DNA from: Streptomyces atratus
GTDB lineage: Bacteria > Actinomycetota > Actinomycetes > Streptomycetales > Streptomycetaceae
Assembly: GCF_014648655.1 (NCBI RefSeq)
Contig: NZ_BMRN01000003.1
Span: 390,335 to 454,334 of the forward strand
Direction of reading: 5' to 3'
DNA: 64,000 nucleotides
Shown: positions 1-8,790 of the stretch, one piece after another
Layout: each line of letters begins with the position of its first letter
Numbering within the stretch: position 1 is the stretch's first letter
Position numbers and translations under genes: made by a program
The notes under the pieces: generated by a model
Seen by the model: only the letters and a program-made list of their open reading frames with translations
What the model was told of the DNA's origin: nothing
Database searches by the model: none

Positions 1-376
1 TCGAGGCGCCCACGAGGCCCGCGACGCCGATCGCCGAGAAGATCATGTAGAGGATGAAGTACGCGACACCGTCCAGGGCACGCGCGCCCAGGCGACGCCC
101 CATCGTGGCGAGTTCGACGGTGCCGAGGCCCGCGACGTTGATGTAGCCGTTGTTGGCCTGGAGGGTGCCGCCCGGCTGCTGGGGCGGGTAGCCGTAACCC
201 GGCTGGCCCGGCTGCTGGCCCGGCTGCTGCGGGTAGCCGTAGCCCGGCTGGCCCTGCGGCGGCACGCCCTGAGGTGCCTGCTGCGGGTAGCCGTAACCGG
301 GCTGGCCCTGCGGCGGCTGGTTCGGCTGCTGGCCGTAGGGGTTGTTCGGATTCGGGTTCGGGTCGCCGAAACTCAT
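1..376 (-). CDS. RDD family membrane protein, N-terminal part (3' end outside window)
   Basis: The ATG is at 374-376 and the frame runs off the left edge. Residues 1 to about 65 are a low-complexity Pro/Gln/Gly/Tyr segment with repeated GYGYPQQ units, also visible as DNA repeats at 170-350. It is followed by a stretch reading ARALDGVAYFILYMIFSAIG, which fits the first membrane helix of an RDD domain with its Arg-Asp-like start (here R-x-LDG). The family consists of small polytopic membrane proteins of uncertain role, sometimes linked to ion transport. The same kind of N-terminus occurs in the protein at 28074-28676. Only the family is inferred; the C-terminal helices are not in the window. 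Confidence 0.8.
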   Translation of the reverse strand, partial: MSFGDPNPNPNNPYGQQPNQPPQGQPGYGYPQQAPQGVPPQGQPGYGYPQQPGQQPGQPGYGYPPQQPGGTLQANNGYINVAGLGTVELATMGRRLGARALDGVAYFILYMIFSAIGVAGLVGAS

Positions 377-601
377 CTGGGCGTTCCTCCAACGTGCATG
401 CGGGGACGATGCGGCCGCACGGAGGAAAGAAAGGTCAGTGGTCCGCCCCCCGGTACTACTGCGGCACTGCGGCAATAATCGTTATAAACGAAATGTAAGT
501 TTGTCCAGTCGCGGCGCTTGCTTGTTGCGCAAGTGCAACATCGCGCCAACGTCCGAGGCCTGAATTGGTACGCGGGTGGGGTCATCCGCGAGTATGGGGA
601 C

Positions 602-1465
602 ATGACTGCCCAGATTCTCGATGGCAAGGCCACCGCAGCCGCGATCAAGTCCGATCTCACCGTCCGCGTGGCGGCCCTCAAGGCACAGGGCATCACCCCT
701 GGCCTGGGAACCCTGCTCGTCGGGGACGACCCGGGCAGCCGGTGGTACGTGAACGGCAAGCACCGTGACTGCGCACAGGTCGGCATCGGCTCCATCCAGC
801 GCGAACTCCCCGACACCGCCACCCAGGAGGAGATCGAGGACGTCGTACGGGAGCTCAACGCCAACCCCGAGTGCACGGGGTACATCGTGCAGCTTCCCCT
901 GCCCAAGGGGATCGACACCAACCGCGTCCTGGAACTGATGGATCCGGCCAAGGACGCCGACGGCCTCCACCCGATGAACCTCGGGCGGCTCGTACTGAAC
1001 GAGACGGGCCCGCTGCCCTGCACCCCGCAGGGCGTCGTCCAACTGCTCCGCCACCACGACGTGGAGATCAACGGGGCACACGTCGTGGTCGTCGGCCGCG
1101 GTGTCACCATCGGCCGCTCGATCCCGCTGCTGCTGACCCGGAAGTCCGAGAACGCCACCGTCACCCAGTGCCACACCGGTACGCGTGACCTCTCCGCCCA
1201 GCTCAAGCAGGCCGACATCATCGTCGCCGCCGCCGGAGTGCCGCACATCATCAAGCCCGAGGACGTGAAGCCGGGCGCGGCCGTGCTCGACGTCGGCGTC
1301 AGCCGGGACGAGCACGGCAAGATCGTCGGGGACGTGCACCCTGGCGTGGCCGAGGTCGCCGCCTGGATCTCCCCGAACCCGGGCGGTGTCGGCCCGATGA
1401 CCCGCGCCCAGCTGCTCGTCAACGTGGTCGAGGCGGCCGAGCGCAACGCAGCCGACGCCGTCTGA
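602..1465 (+). CDS. folD: Bifunctional methylenetetrahydrofolate dehydrogenase / methenyltetrahydrofolate cyclohydrolase
   Basis: FolD interconverts 5,10-methylene-, 5,10-methenyl- and 10-formyl-tetrahydrofolate in the cytoplasm with NADP, feeding purine and formyl-Met synthesis. The 287-residue product is the usual length. Visible motifs: [14 protein letters not shown] with the catalytic Tyr and Lys, [21 protein letters not shown], the dinucleotide-binding [12 protein letters not shown] and the C-terminal [12 protein letters not shown]. An upstream in-frame extension to 518 exists, but the ATG at 602 gives the family N-terminus ([10 protein letters not shown]), so it is preferred. The DUF3017 gene follows after 29 bases, probably in the same transcript, an arrangement common in Streptomyces. 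Confidence 0.97.
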   Translation: MTAQILDGKATAAAIKSDLTVRVAALKAQGITPGLGTLLVGDDPGSRWYVNGKHRDCAQVGIGSIQRELPDTATQEEIEDVVRELNANPECTGYIVQLPLPKGIDTNRVLELMDPAKDADGLHPMNLGRLVLNETGPLPCTPQGVVQLLRHHDVEINGAHVVVVGRGVTIGRSIPLLLTRKSENATVTQCHTGTRDLSAQLKQADIIVAAAGVPHIIKPEDVKPGAAVLDVGVSRDEHGKIVGDVHPGVAEVAAWISPNPGGVGPMTRAQLLVNVVEAAERNAADAV

Positions 1466-1494
1466 GCCGGCTGACCCGATCCGGAAGGAACCCC

Positions 1495-2205
1495 ATGGGT
1501 GCTGGTACGAGTCCTGCCGACCCGGCCGCCGAGGCGGACGGGACGTCTCCGGTGCCGTCGGACGCGGACGTGCCCGGTGCGGGCGCGGCGGACGAGGCTG
1601 CGCCGGATCGGGCTGCGACCCGTGAGGGCGCTGCTTCGGAGGGTGCTGCTCGCGAGGGGGCGGTCGTCCGGGCGGATGCGGACTTCGATGCCGACGCCGA
1701 TGAGGACTCCGGCGACGCGGACCGGGGCGAGGACACCCGCCCGGAGGCTGTCGCTGCCGCCGGTTCCGGCAGCGGCGCCCCGGCCGGCGCACCGCACGGC
1801 GGTCCGCGTCCGTCGCGGAGGTTCCCGTCGTTCACCCGGGACACCGCGCGCCCCGAGGGCGGTGGCCGTGCCGCGTCCGGGGACGCGCCCGCCCCGGCCC
1901 GGCAGTGGCCGCTGCTCGCCGTGCTCTGCACGGCCGGGATCGGGCTGCTGATCGTGGCCGTCGACCCCTTCGCAGAGGCCTTCAGGATCGGCACGATGCT
2001 GATCGGTGTGGCCCTCATCGGGGGTGCCGTGCTGCGGGTCGTGGTCCCGTCGGTGGGCATGCTGGCGGTCCGTTCCCGCTTCACCGACCTGGTGACGTAC
2101 GGGCTGCTCGGTTTCCTCATCGTGATGCTCGCGCTGGTGGCACAGCCCGAGCCGTGGCTGGACATTCCGTTCCTGGAGCACGCGGTCCACTTCACGATCC
2201 GCTGA
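1495..2205 (+). CDS. DUF3017 domain membrane protein
   Basis: This 236-residue protein has a long acidic, Ala/Gly-rich N-terminal part (about residues 1-130), probably disordered and cytoplasmic. Three hydrophobic segments follow: WPLLAVLCTAGIGLLIVAV, an IGTMLIGVALIGGAVLRVVV segment, and YGLLGFLIVMLALVAQP. The C-terminal half fits DUF3017, an actinobacterial family of unknown function usually encoded directly after folD, as here. A GGAAGGA ribosome site lies about 8 bases before the ATG at 1495. No catalytic motif is visible. The very acidic N-terminal part is poorly conserved in this family as I know it, so its exact length may vary between strains. Confidence 0.85.
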   Translation: MGAGTSPADPAAEADGTSPVPSDADVPGAGAADEAAPDRAATREGAASEGAAREGAVVRADADFDADADEDSGDADRGEDTRPEAVAAAGSGSGAPAGAPHGGPRPSRRFPSFTRDTARPEGGGRAASGDAPAPARQWPLLAVLCTAGIGLLIVAVDPFAEAFRIGTMLIGVALIGGAVLRVVVPSVGMLAVRSRFTDLVTYGLLGFLIVMLALVAQPEPWLDIPFLEHAVHFTIR

Positions 2206-2637
2206 GGCCGTCCGTACAGCTGCAGCTGCAGCTGTGGCGCGCGGCTCGAGGACGGTGCCCGTCCCCTCCCCCGAGAAGGGACGGACACCCGAGGGCGGGG
2301 GCAGCCACCGGAACGCAAGCGTTCCGGAACATGGTGACTTGAGCGGCCTCGCCCCTGTCCTGGCTTCAGCCTCGTGGACGGCGAAGACCGCTACAAGGGA
2401 ACCCTGTGGCCTGTGGCACGGAAGTGACCATTCCGCCACGGTGTGATCGCTCCGCAACGTGTTCGGTACGCATCGGTGTGTTCGGTACACATCGGTGGTG
2501 CCGGGGGCGTGCGCGGGGGCGCCCCGAGCCCCGAACGCCCCCGTGCGCCCCGTCTGCTGGAACTGTCGTCCTGCGTTCGCGCGTACTTCTGGGTAGTCCA
2601 GAGCGGAAGAGGAACCGGATCCGGGCAAGGGGAAGCA
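2206..2637. other. Intergenic region with palindromes and tandem repeats
   Basis: No convincing gene lies in these 432 bases. They hold a 20-base perfect palindrome built of CAGCTG units (2216-2235), a 9+9 inverted repeat CCGGAACGC-AA-GCGTTCCGG (2308-2327), and a tandem 19-base repeat (2459-2496). The first may form a hairpin at the end of the folD-DUF3017 transcript. The others look regulatory for the following HTH gene, though no promoter boxes can be assigned with confidence. Confidence 0.6.
2459..2496. repeat. Tandem 19-bp direct repeat upstream of the HTH membrane protein
   Basis: Two head-to-tail copies, GTGTTCGGTACGCATCGGT and GTGTTCGGTACACATCGGT, differ at one base. They end 141 bases before the ATG at 2638. 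A 19-base period is close to two helical turns, so a dimeric regulator could bind both copies on one DNA face. That function is inference. Confidence 0.7.
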
Positions 2638-3123
2638 ATGCCTCGTTGGAAGGCGCTGTCGGATGAACTCGACCCGCAGGTCAGGGAGTTCGCCGGCCAG
2701 CTGCGCAGGCTCGTCGACCGCGGAGGGCTGAGTATCGCCGCGGTGGCCGACCGCACGGGCTACAGCAAGACGTCGTGGGAGCGGTATCTGAGCGGGCGTC
2801 TGCTCGCGCCCAGAGGGGCGATCGTCGCTCTCGCCGAGGCGACGGGTACCAGTCAGGCGCATCTGACGACCATGTGGGAGCTGGCGGAGCGGGCCTGGAG
2901 CCGTTCCGAGCCGCGCCAGAACATGACGGTGCTGAGCGTCAGCGGCCCCGGCGCGCGCAGTGCGGGGATACCGCCCCGGGACCCGGTCACGGTCCGTTTC
3001 AACGGCGGCCGGGGGTGGCCGGCCGTCGCCGGCCGGAGACGGTCGGTCGTGCTCCTCGCGGGTGTGGTCGGCGCGCTGCTGGTGCTGGCCGCGGTGGTGC
3101 TGCTGACAGGACCGGGGCTCTGA
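2638..3123 (+). CDS. XRE-type helix-turn-helix protein with C-terminal membrane anchor
   Basis: The ATG at 2638 follows a purine-rich GGGGAAG site and gives 161 residues. Residues about 12-75 form an HTH of the XRE type (LSIAAVADRTGYSKTSWERY, with the second helix around YSKTSWERYLSGR). The last 30 residues contain one strongly hydrophobic segment, SVVLLAGVVGALLVLAAVVL, followed by a short tail. A DNA-binding domain on a single-pass membrane anchor suggests a regulator tethered at the membrane or one released by processing. Such small HTH-TM proteins next to mdh recur in Streptomyces. The target is unknown; the tandem repeat at 2459-2496 is a candidate for autoregulation. Confidence 0.8.
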   Translation: MPRWKALSDELDPQVREFAGQLRRLVDRGGLSIAAVADRTGYSKTSWERYLSGRLLAPRGAIVALAEATGTSQAHLTTMWELAERAWSRSEPRQNMTVLSVSGPGARSAGIPPRDPVTVRFNGGRGWPAVAGRRRSVVLLAGVVGALLVLAAVVLLTGPGL

Positions 3124-3281
3124 CGGCGGGCCGTACGGGAGCCGCCACCCGGTCTCCACCGGACCGCCGCCTTCGGAGCGACCGGGACGGGTGACCGGGA
3201 TTCGGCCGGGTGAGCGCTGTGTGACGGGTTGTGTGCGGTGCCACAGGGGGCCGGGCGGTCGGGGGGTTCCGGGTCGGATAG

Positions 3282-4364
<1,083 letters not shown>

Positions 4365-4385
4365 TCCGTACGCCCTCCGAGGCGT

Positions 4386-4429
4386 ACACCACCGTCCCCG
4401 GCAGCGACTGCTGCCGGGGACGGTGGTGT
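4386..4429 (+). terminator. Hairpin terminator after mdh
   Basis: A perfect 20-base-pair inverted repeat (ACACCACCGTCCCCGGCAGC and its complement) with a four-base GACT loop starts 22 bases after the mdh stop. No T-run follows, which is normal for Streptomyces terminators. Confidence 0.9.
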
Positions 4430-4484
4430 CGGTACGTGGCCGTGGCCGGGAACTGACCGCCCCGCTTCCCGAGTCTGGGCTGTC

Positions 4485-5861
4485 ATGCGCGTGACGATGA
4501 TTCTTCCGGCCCTGACCGAGGCGACCAGCCCGTTGTTCCGGCCCATCAAGTACTCGCTCTTCCCGCCGCTCGGCCTGGCGACCCTCGCCGGCTACCTGGA
4601 CCCGGACGACGAGGTGACGCTCCTCGACGAGCATGTCGAGCGGGTCGACATCGAGACGCTCGACAGCCCCGATCTGCTGGTCGTCCAGCCGTACATCACC
4701 TCCGCCCGGCGCAGCTACGAGATAGCCGATCACTTCCGCGCCCGGGGTGTCCATGTCGCCATGGGCGGCCTCCATGTGACCTCGCTCCCGGACGAGGCGT
4801 CGGCACACGCCGACACGATCTTCACCGGGCCGGGGGAGGACACCTGGCCGCTGTTCCTGAAGGAGTTCCGGGACGGTGTGCCGGGCCGCCGGTACGACTC
4901 CAAGCTGCGCACCCTGGCCGGACTGCCGCCCGTACGGCGGGACCTGATCAAGCGGCATCTGTATCTGGTGCCCAACTCGATCGTCGTCTCGCGCGGCTGC
5001 CCGCACCACTGCGACTTCTGTTACAAGGACGCGTTCTTCGAGGGCGGCAAGTCCTTCTACACCCAGGCCGTGGACGACGCCCTCGCCGAGATCGAGCGGC
5101 TGCCCGGCAGGCATCTGTACTTCCTCGACGATCACCTGCTCGGCAACCGGCGCTTCGCCGAGGCGCTCTTCGACGGGATGGCCGGAATGGGGCGGCTCTG
5201 GCAGGCGGCCGGCACCGTGAAGTCGGTCCTCCAGCCGGATCTGCTGGAGCGGGCCGTGGACGCGGGGCTGCGCAGCCTGTTCGTCGGCTTCGAGACCGTC
5301 AACAGCGCGAACCTCGCCGAACGCCGCAAGGACCAGAACATCGGCAAGGACTACGCGGCCGCCGTGCGCCGGCTCCATGACACCGGTGTCATGGTCAACG
5401 CCAGCTTCGTCTTCGGGCTCGACCACGACGGCCCGGACGTCTTCGACCGTACGGTGGAGTGGGCCGTCGAGCAGGGCATCGAGACGGCCACCTTCCACAT
5501 CATGACGCCGTATCCGTCCACCGGTCTGTGGAAGCAGATGGAGGCCGAGGACCGGATCGTCCACCGGGACTGGGATCTCTACGACACCCGCCACGTCGTC
5601 CACCGCCCGAAGGGAATGACTCCCCGCCAGCTGGAGGACGGGTACTGGCGCGCGTACCGGGACTTCTACCGGTGGTCCAACATCTGGCGCGGCGCGGCCG
5701 CCCAGCCGGGCACGCACGAGCGGCTCAGGCATCTGGCGTACGCGGGCGGCTGGAAGAAGTTCGAACCCGCGTGGGACGCCCTGATCCGCTCCCGCAACGT
5801 GGTGCGGGCCATGCCGATGCTGGAACGGACCCTGGCGGCCTTCGGCGGCAGACAGGCGTGA
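4485..5861 (+). CDS. B12-binding-type radical SAM protein
   Basis: The 458-residue protein has an N-terminal B12-binding-like Rossmann region (about 1-135, including LFPPLGLATLAGYLDP and AMGGLHVT). It is followed by a radical SAM core with the CxxxCxxC cluster motif at C172, C176 and C179 (RGCPHHCDFCYKD) and the GFETVN strand typical of the Elp3-like fold. The DxHxxG cobalamin motif is absent, as in many members of this class. Substrate unknown; relatives include methylases and ring-forming or hopanoid/tetrapyrrole-modifying enzymes. The ATG is at 4485; the gene stands between the mdh terminator and a convergent neighbour that ends 21 bases away. No partner gene gives a pathway. Confidence 0.85.
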   Translation: MRVTMILPALTEATSPLFRPIKYSLFPPLGLATLAGYLDPDDEVTLLDEHVERVDIETLDSPDLLVVQPYITSARRSYEIADHFRARGVHVAMGGLHVTSLPDEASAHADTIFTGPGEDTWPLFLKEFRDGVPGRRYDSKLRTLAGLPPVRRDLIKRHLYLVPNSIVVSRGCPHHCDFCYKDAFFEGGKSFYTQAVDDALAEIERLPGRHLYFLDDHLLGNRRFAEALFDGMAGMGRLWQAAGTVKSVLQPDLLERAVDAGLRSLFVGFETVNSANLAERRKDQNIGKDYAAAVRRLHDTGVMVNASFVFGLDHDGPDVFDRTVEWAVEQGIETATFHIMTPYPSTGLWKQMEAEDRIVHRDWDLYDTRHVVHRPKGMTPRQLEDGYWRAYRDFYRWSNIWRGAAAQPGTHERLRHLAYAGGWKKFEPAWDALIRSRNVVRAMPMLERTLAAFGGRQA

Positions 5862-5882
5862 CCGTGCGCGGCCCCGGGGCGC

Positions 5883-6617
5883 CTACCCCTTCCGCAGCTC
5901 TTCCGCGATCTCGCGTACGGCTGCCATGGCCCGGCGCTGCAGTCCGGGACCGAAAGTGATCCGGTCGGCGCCCAGTTCCCCCAGTCGGCGCGGGGTCGGG
6001 CCGTCCGGCCGGGCAAGGGCGTTGAGCGGGGCCGGGACGGCGGCGGCCAGCCGGGGCAGGGCCTCGGGCGGGGCCATGATCGGGTAGACGCAGTCCGCGC
6101 CCGCCGCCACGTACAGCAGGGCGCGGCGGACCGTCTCCGTCTCCGGGTCGGTGCCCTCGGGGACGCCCCGGACGTAGGTGTCGACGCGGGCGTTGATGAA
6201 GAGCGCGTCGCCCGCGACCGCCCGCACCTGCGCGAGCCGGTCCGCCTGCCGCTGGGCGTCGACGAGGGTGCCGTCGGCCGAGTCCTCCAGATTGCAGCCG
6301 ACGGCCCCGGTGCCGAGGAGCCGCTCCACCAGCTCCTCCGGGTCCAGTCCGTACCCCGCCTCGATGTCCGCCGAGACGGGCACGGAGGCCGGGACGGCCC
6401 GCACGATCCTGGCCACGGCCGCGAACATCTCGTCGGCGGGCGTCGCCCCGTCCTCGTAACCGAGCGAGGCCGCGACCCCGGCGCTCGGTGTGGCGAGCGT
6501 CGGGAAGCCCGCCTCGGCGAAGACGCGCGCACTCCCGGCGTCCCACGGGCCGGGGACGACCAGTGGGTCGCCGGGGGTGCGGTCGTGATGCAGGGCGCGG
6601 AGGACGGATGCGGTCAC
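5883..6617 (-). CDS. Isocitrate lyase / PEP mutase superfamily protein
   Basis: The GTG at 6617, with AGGAG about 7 bases upstream, gives 244 residues, shorter than true isocitrate lyase and typical of the PEP mutase/oxaloacetate-hydrolase-like group. Visible: LVVPGPWDAGSAR, the metal-binding strand SADIEAGYG, NLEDS, INARVDTYVRG, a LYVAAGADCVYPIMA segment and TFGPGLQRRAM. It probably cleaves or forms a C-C or C-P bond next to a 2-oxo acid, with Mg2+; the exact substrate cannot be told. It is the second gene after the AhpD-like protein (gap 59), likely one operon divergent from the MocR regulator at 7240. Confidence 0.85.
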   Translation of the reverse strand: MTASVLRALHHDRTPGDPLVVPGPWDAGSARVFAEAGFPTLATPSAGVAASLGYEDGATPADEMFAAVARIVRAVPASVPVSADIEAGYGLDPEELVERLLGTGAVGCNLEDSADGTLVDAQRQADRLAQVRAVAGDALFINARVDTYVRGVPEGTDPETETVRRALLYVAAGADCVYPIMAPPEALPRLAAAVPAPLNALARPDGPTPRRLGELGADRITFGPGLQRRAMAAVREIAEELRKG

Positions 6618-6676
6618 GCGGGGCTCCTGTGGGTGTGTCGGGGGAGTGGCGGTGCGCGTCGGGGTTCCTGCGGGGG

Positions 6677-7192
6677 TCAGTGCTTGATGTCGCCCGGCGT
6701 GTAGTGACCGGGCACCATGCGAGTGGTCACGGCGAACCGGTTCCAGGCGTTGATCGTCGTGATCGCGGCGATGAGGTGGGCGAGCTCGGTCTCGTCGAAG
6801 TGCTTGGCGGCCTTCTCCCACACCTCGTCCGGAACGAAACCGTCGGTCAGTACGGTCACCGCCTCGGTCAGCTCGATGGCCGCGATCTCCTTGGGCGTGT
6901 AGAAGTGCTGCGACTCCTCCCACGCGCCGAGCTGGACGATCCGCTCGATGGACTCGCCCGCCGCCAGGGCGTCCTTGGTGTGCATGTCGAGGCAGAACGC
7001 GCAGTGATTGAGCTGCGAGGAGCGGATCTTCACCAGCTCCCCGATGACCGGGTCGAGGCCCTTGCGGGATGCCGCGTCCAGCCGGACCAGGGCCTTGTAG
7101 ACATCGGGGGCGAGTGCGGCCCACTGCTGCATACGGGGGGTGTGCTCGGGGTTGAGTTCGGAGGTCGGGTGGCTGTGCTCGTTCGTCGTCAT
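6677..7192 (-). CDS. Carboxymuconolactone decarboxylase / AhpD-like protein
   Basis: This 171-residue protein carries the AhpD-type redox motif HCAFCLDMHTKDA (CxxC plus His) in an all-helical CMD domain. Despite the family name, this branch (AhpD core/YciW-like) usually acts as an alkylhydroperoxidase-like or thiol-dependent peroxidase component rather than a decarboxylase. It starts 47 bases from the oppositely oriented MocR-type regulator, which is the usual arrangement of MocR proteins with their target, so PLP- or metabolite-responsive control is likely. Confidence 0.9.
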   Translation of the reverse strand: MTTNEHSHPTSELNPEHTPRMQQWAALAPDVYKALVRLDAASRKGLDPVIGELVKIRSSQLNHCAFCLDMHTKDALAAGESIERIVQLGAWEESQHFYTPKEIAAIELTEAVTVLTDGFVPDEVWEKAAKHFDETELAHLIAAITTINAWNRFAVTTRMVPGHYTPGDIKH

Positions 7193-7239
7193 GGGTACGA
7201 CGTTACGGCGAGGATGGCGCAGCTGTATGGTCCATTTCC

Positions 7240-8643
7240 ATGACAGATTCCTGGGCCACTTTCGGTGCCGACCTGCATCTGGAAACGACGGGTGCGGCGG
7301 GGCTGCGGGCCGGGCTCATGGACGCCCTGCGCGAGGCCGTACGGACGGGGCGGCTCGGGCCCGGCACCCGGCTGCCGTCCTCCCGCAGCCTCGCCGTGGA
7401 CCTCGGCATCGCCCGGAACACCGTCGCCGACGCGTACGCGGAGCTGGTCGCCGAGGGGTGGCTCACCGCCCGGCAGGGTTCGGGGACCAGGGTGGCGCGG
7501 CGGGCCGAGCCGCGCCGGACGGCCACCAGGGCGACACGCTCCCGGCCGGTGCGCTCCCGGCCCGCCCACAACCTGCTGGCCGGGTCGCCCGACCTCTCGA
7601 CGTTCCCGCGCGCCGACTGGCTCAAGGCGGCCCGCCGCGCCCTGACCGCCGCACCCAACGACGCCTTCGGGTACGGCGATCCGCGCGGGCGCATCGAGCT
7701 GCGCACCGTCCTCGCCGACTATCTGGCCCGCGCCCGCGGTGTGTACGCGGACCCGGAGCGGATCGTGATCTGCGCCGGTTTCGTGCAGGCGCTGAAGCTG
7801 ATGGGGACGGTGCTGCGCAAGCGGCGGGTGCGGGAGGTGGCCGTCGAGTCGTACGGACTGGACGTGCACTGGAAGCTGCTCGCGGACGCCGGTCTGCGCA
7901 TGCCCTGTCTGCCGGTCGACGGACTCGGGGCCAGGACCGGTGAACTGGCCGGGCTGCGCGGTGTGGGTGCGGTCCTGATGACGCCCGCGCACCAGTTCCC
8001 GACGGGGGTGCCGCTCCATCCCGAACGGCGGGCCGCGGCGGTCGACTGGGCGCGCGGCACGGGCGGACTGATCCTGGAGGACGACTACGACGGGGAGTTC
8101 CGCTACGACCGGCAGCCGGTCGGTGCGCTCCAGGGCCTCGACCCCGAACGCGTCGTGCACCTGGGAACGACGAGCAAGTCGCTGGCGCCCGGACTGCGAC
8201 TGGGGTGGATGGTGCTGCCGGAGAATCTGGTGGGGGAGGTGGCCGAGGCCAAGGGGCTGAGCGACTGGTCGTCGAGCGCGCTGGAACAGCTGACGCTCGC
8301 GGAGTTCATCGAATCGGGTGCGTACGACCGTCATGTGCGCTCGATGCGGCTGCGCTACCGCCACCGTCGCGACCAGCTCGTCGCGGTGCTGGCGCAGCGG
8401 GCGCCCGATGTCCGGATCAGTGGTATCGCCGCCGGACTGCACGCCGTGCTCGAACTCCCGGAGGGCAGTGAGCCCTCGGTGATGCGGGCGGCCGCGTGGC
8501 AGGGGCTGGCACTGGAGGGGATCTCGCGCTTCCGGCACCCGGAGGCGGAGCCGGGGCGCGACGCGCTGGTCATCGGCTACGGGACACCGACCGACAGCGC
8601 CTGGGCAGGGGCGCTGGAGGCACTCTGCCGGGTGCTCTCCTGA
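7240..8643 (+). CDS. MocR/PdxR-type transcriptional regulator (GntR HTH fused to aminotransferase fold)
   Basis: 467 residues. The N-terminal winged helix of GntR type covers about 15-85 (GPGTRLPSSRSLAVDLGIARNTVADAYAELVAEGWL). A fold-type I aminotransferase-like domain follows, with the PLP lysine in GTTSKSLAPGLRLGW and the aspartate region EDDYDGEFRYDR. MocR proteins bind PLP and act as regulators rather than as transaminases. Divergent transcription with the CMD/ICL-like pair, only 47 bases away, makes that pair the probable target. A second, distantly related MocR protein ends convergently at 8791. Confidence 0.9.
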   Translation: MTDSWATFGADLHLETTGAAGLRAGLMDALREAVRTGRLGPGTRLPSSRSLAVDLGIARNTVADAYAELVAEGWLTARQGSGTRVARRAEPRRTATRATRSRPVRSRPAHNLLAGSPDLSTFPRADWLKAARRALTAAPNDAFGYGDPRGRIELRTVLADYLARARGVYADPERIVICAGFVQALKLMGTVLRKRRVREVAVESYGLDVHWKLLADAGLRMPCLPVDGLGARTGELAGLRGVGAVLMTPAHQFPTGVPLHPERRAAAVDWARGTGGLILEDDYDGEFRYDRQPVGALQGLDPERVVHLGTTSKSLAPGLRLGWMVLPENLVGEVAEAKGLSDWSSSALEQLTLAEFIESGAYDRHVRSMRLRYRHRRDQLVAVLAQRAPDVRISGIAAGLHAVLELPEGSEPSVMRAAAWQGLALEGISRFRHPEAEPGRDALVIGYGTPTDSAWAGALEALCRVLS

Positions 8644-8728
8644 GGCCGGGAACGCGAAAGCCTCCCATGTACGGATCACTTCTCCGAGTGGGGCCGCCCG
8701 GCCGCTTTGTCCCGCGTCTCCTCCTTTC

Positions 8729-8766
8729 CTTTGGGGTGCACCGGATCCTTTGGGGTGTACCGGAAC
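8729..8766. repeat. Tandem 19-bp repeat between two convergent MocR genes
   Basis: Two adjacent copies, CTTTGGGGTGCACCGGATC and CTTTGGGGTGTACCGGAAC, differ at two bases. They sit between the 3' ends of two convergent genes, so a promoter role for those genes is not evident. No terminator hairpin was recognised in the gap. Confidence 0.7.
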
Positions 8767-8790
8767 GCATGCTTCCGCTTGCTTGCTTCG

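Noticed and set aside
170-350. Short regularly spaced DNA repeats that might suggest a CRISPR array
   Set aside because: They are codon-level repeats of the GYGYPQQ-type protein tail and read through in frame; no spacers are present.
373-3159. Very long open frame (over 900 codons) on the minus strand opposite folD and its neighbours
   Set aside because: It is a by-product of GC-rich codon bias; its translation is Arg/Pro-rich without domains, and it lies opposite clearly real genes.
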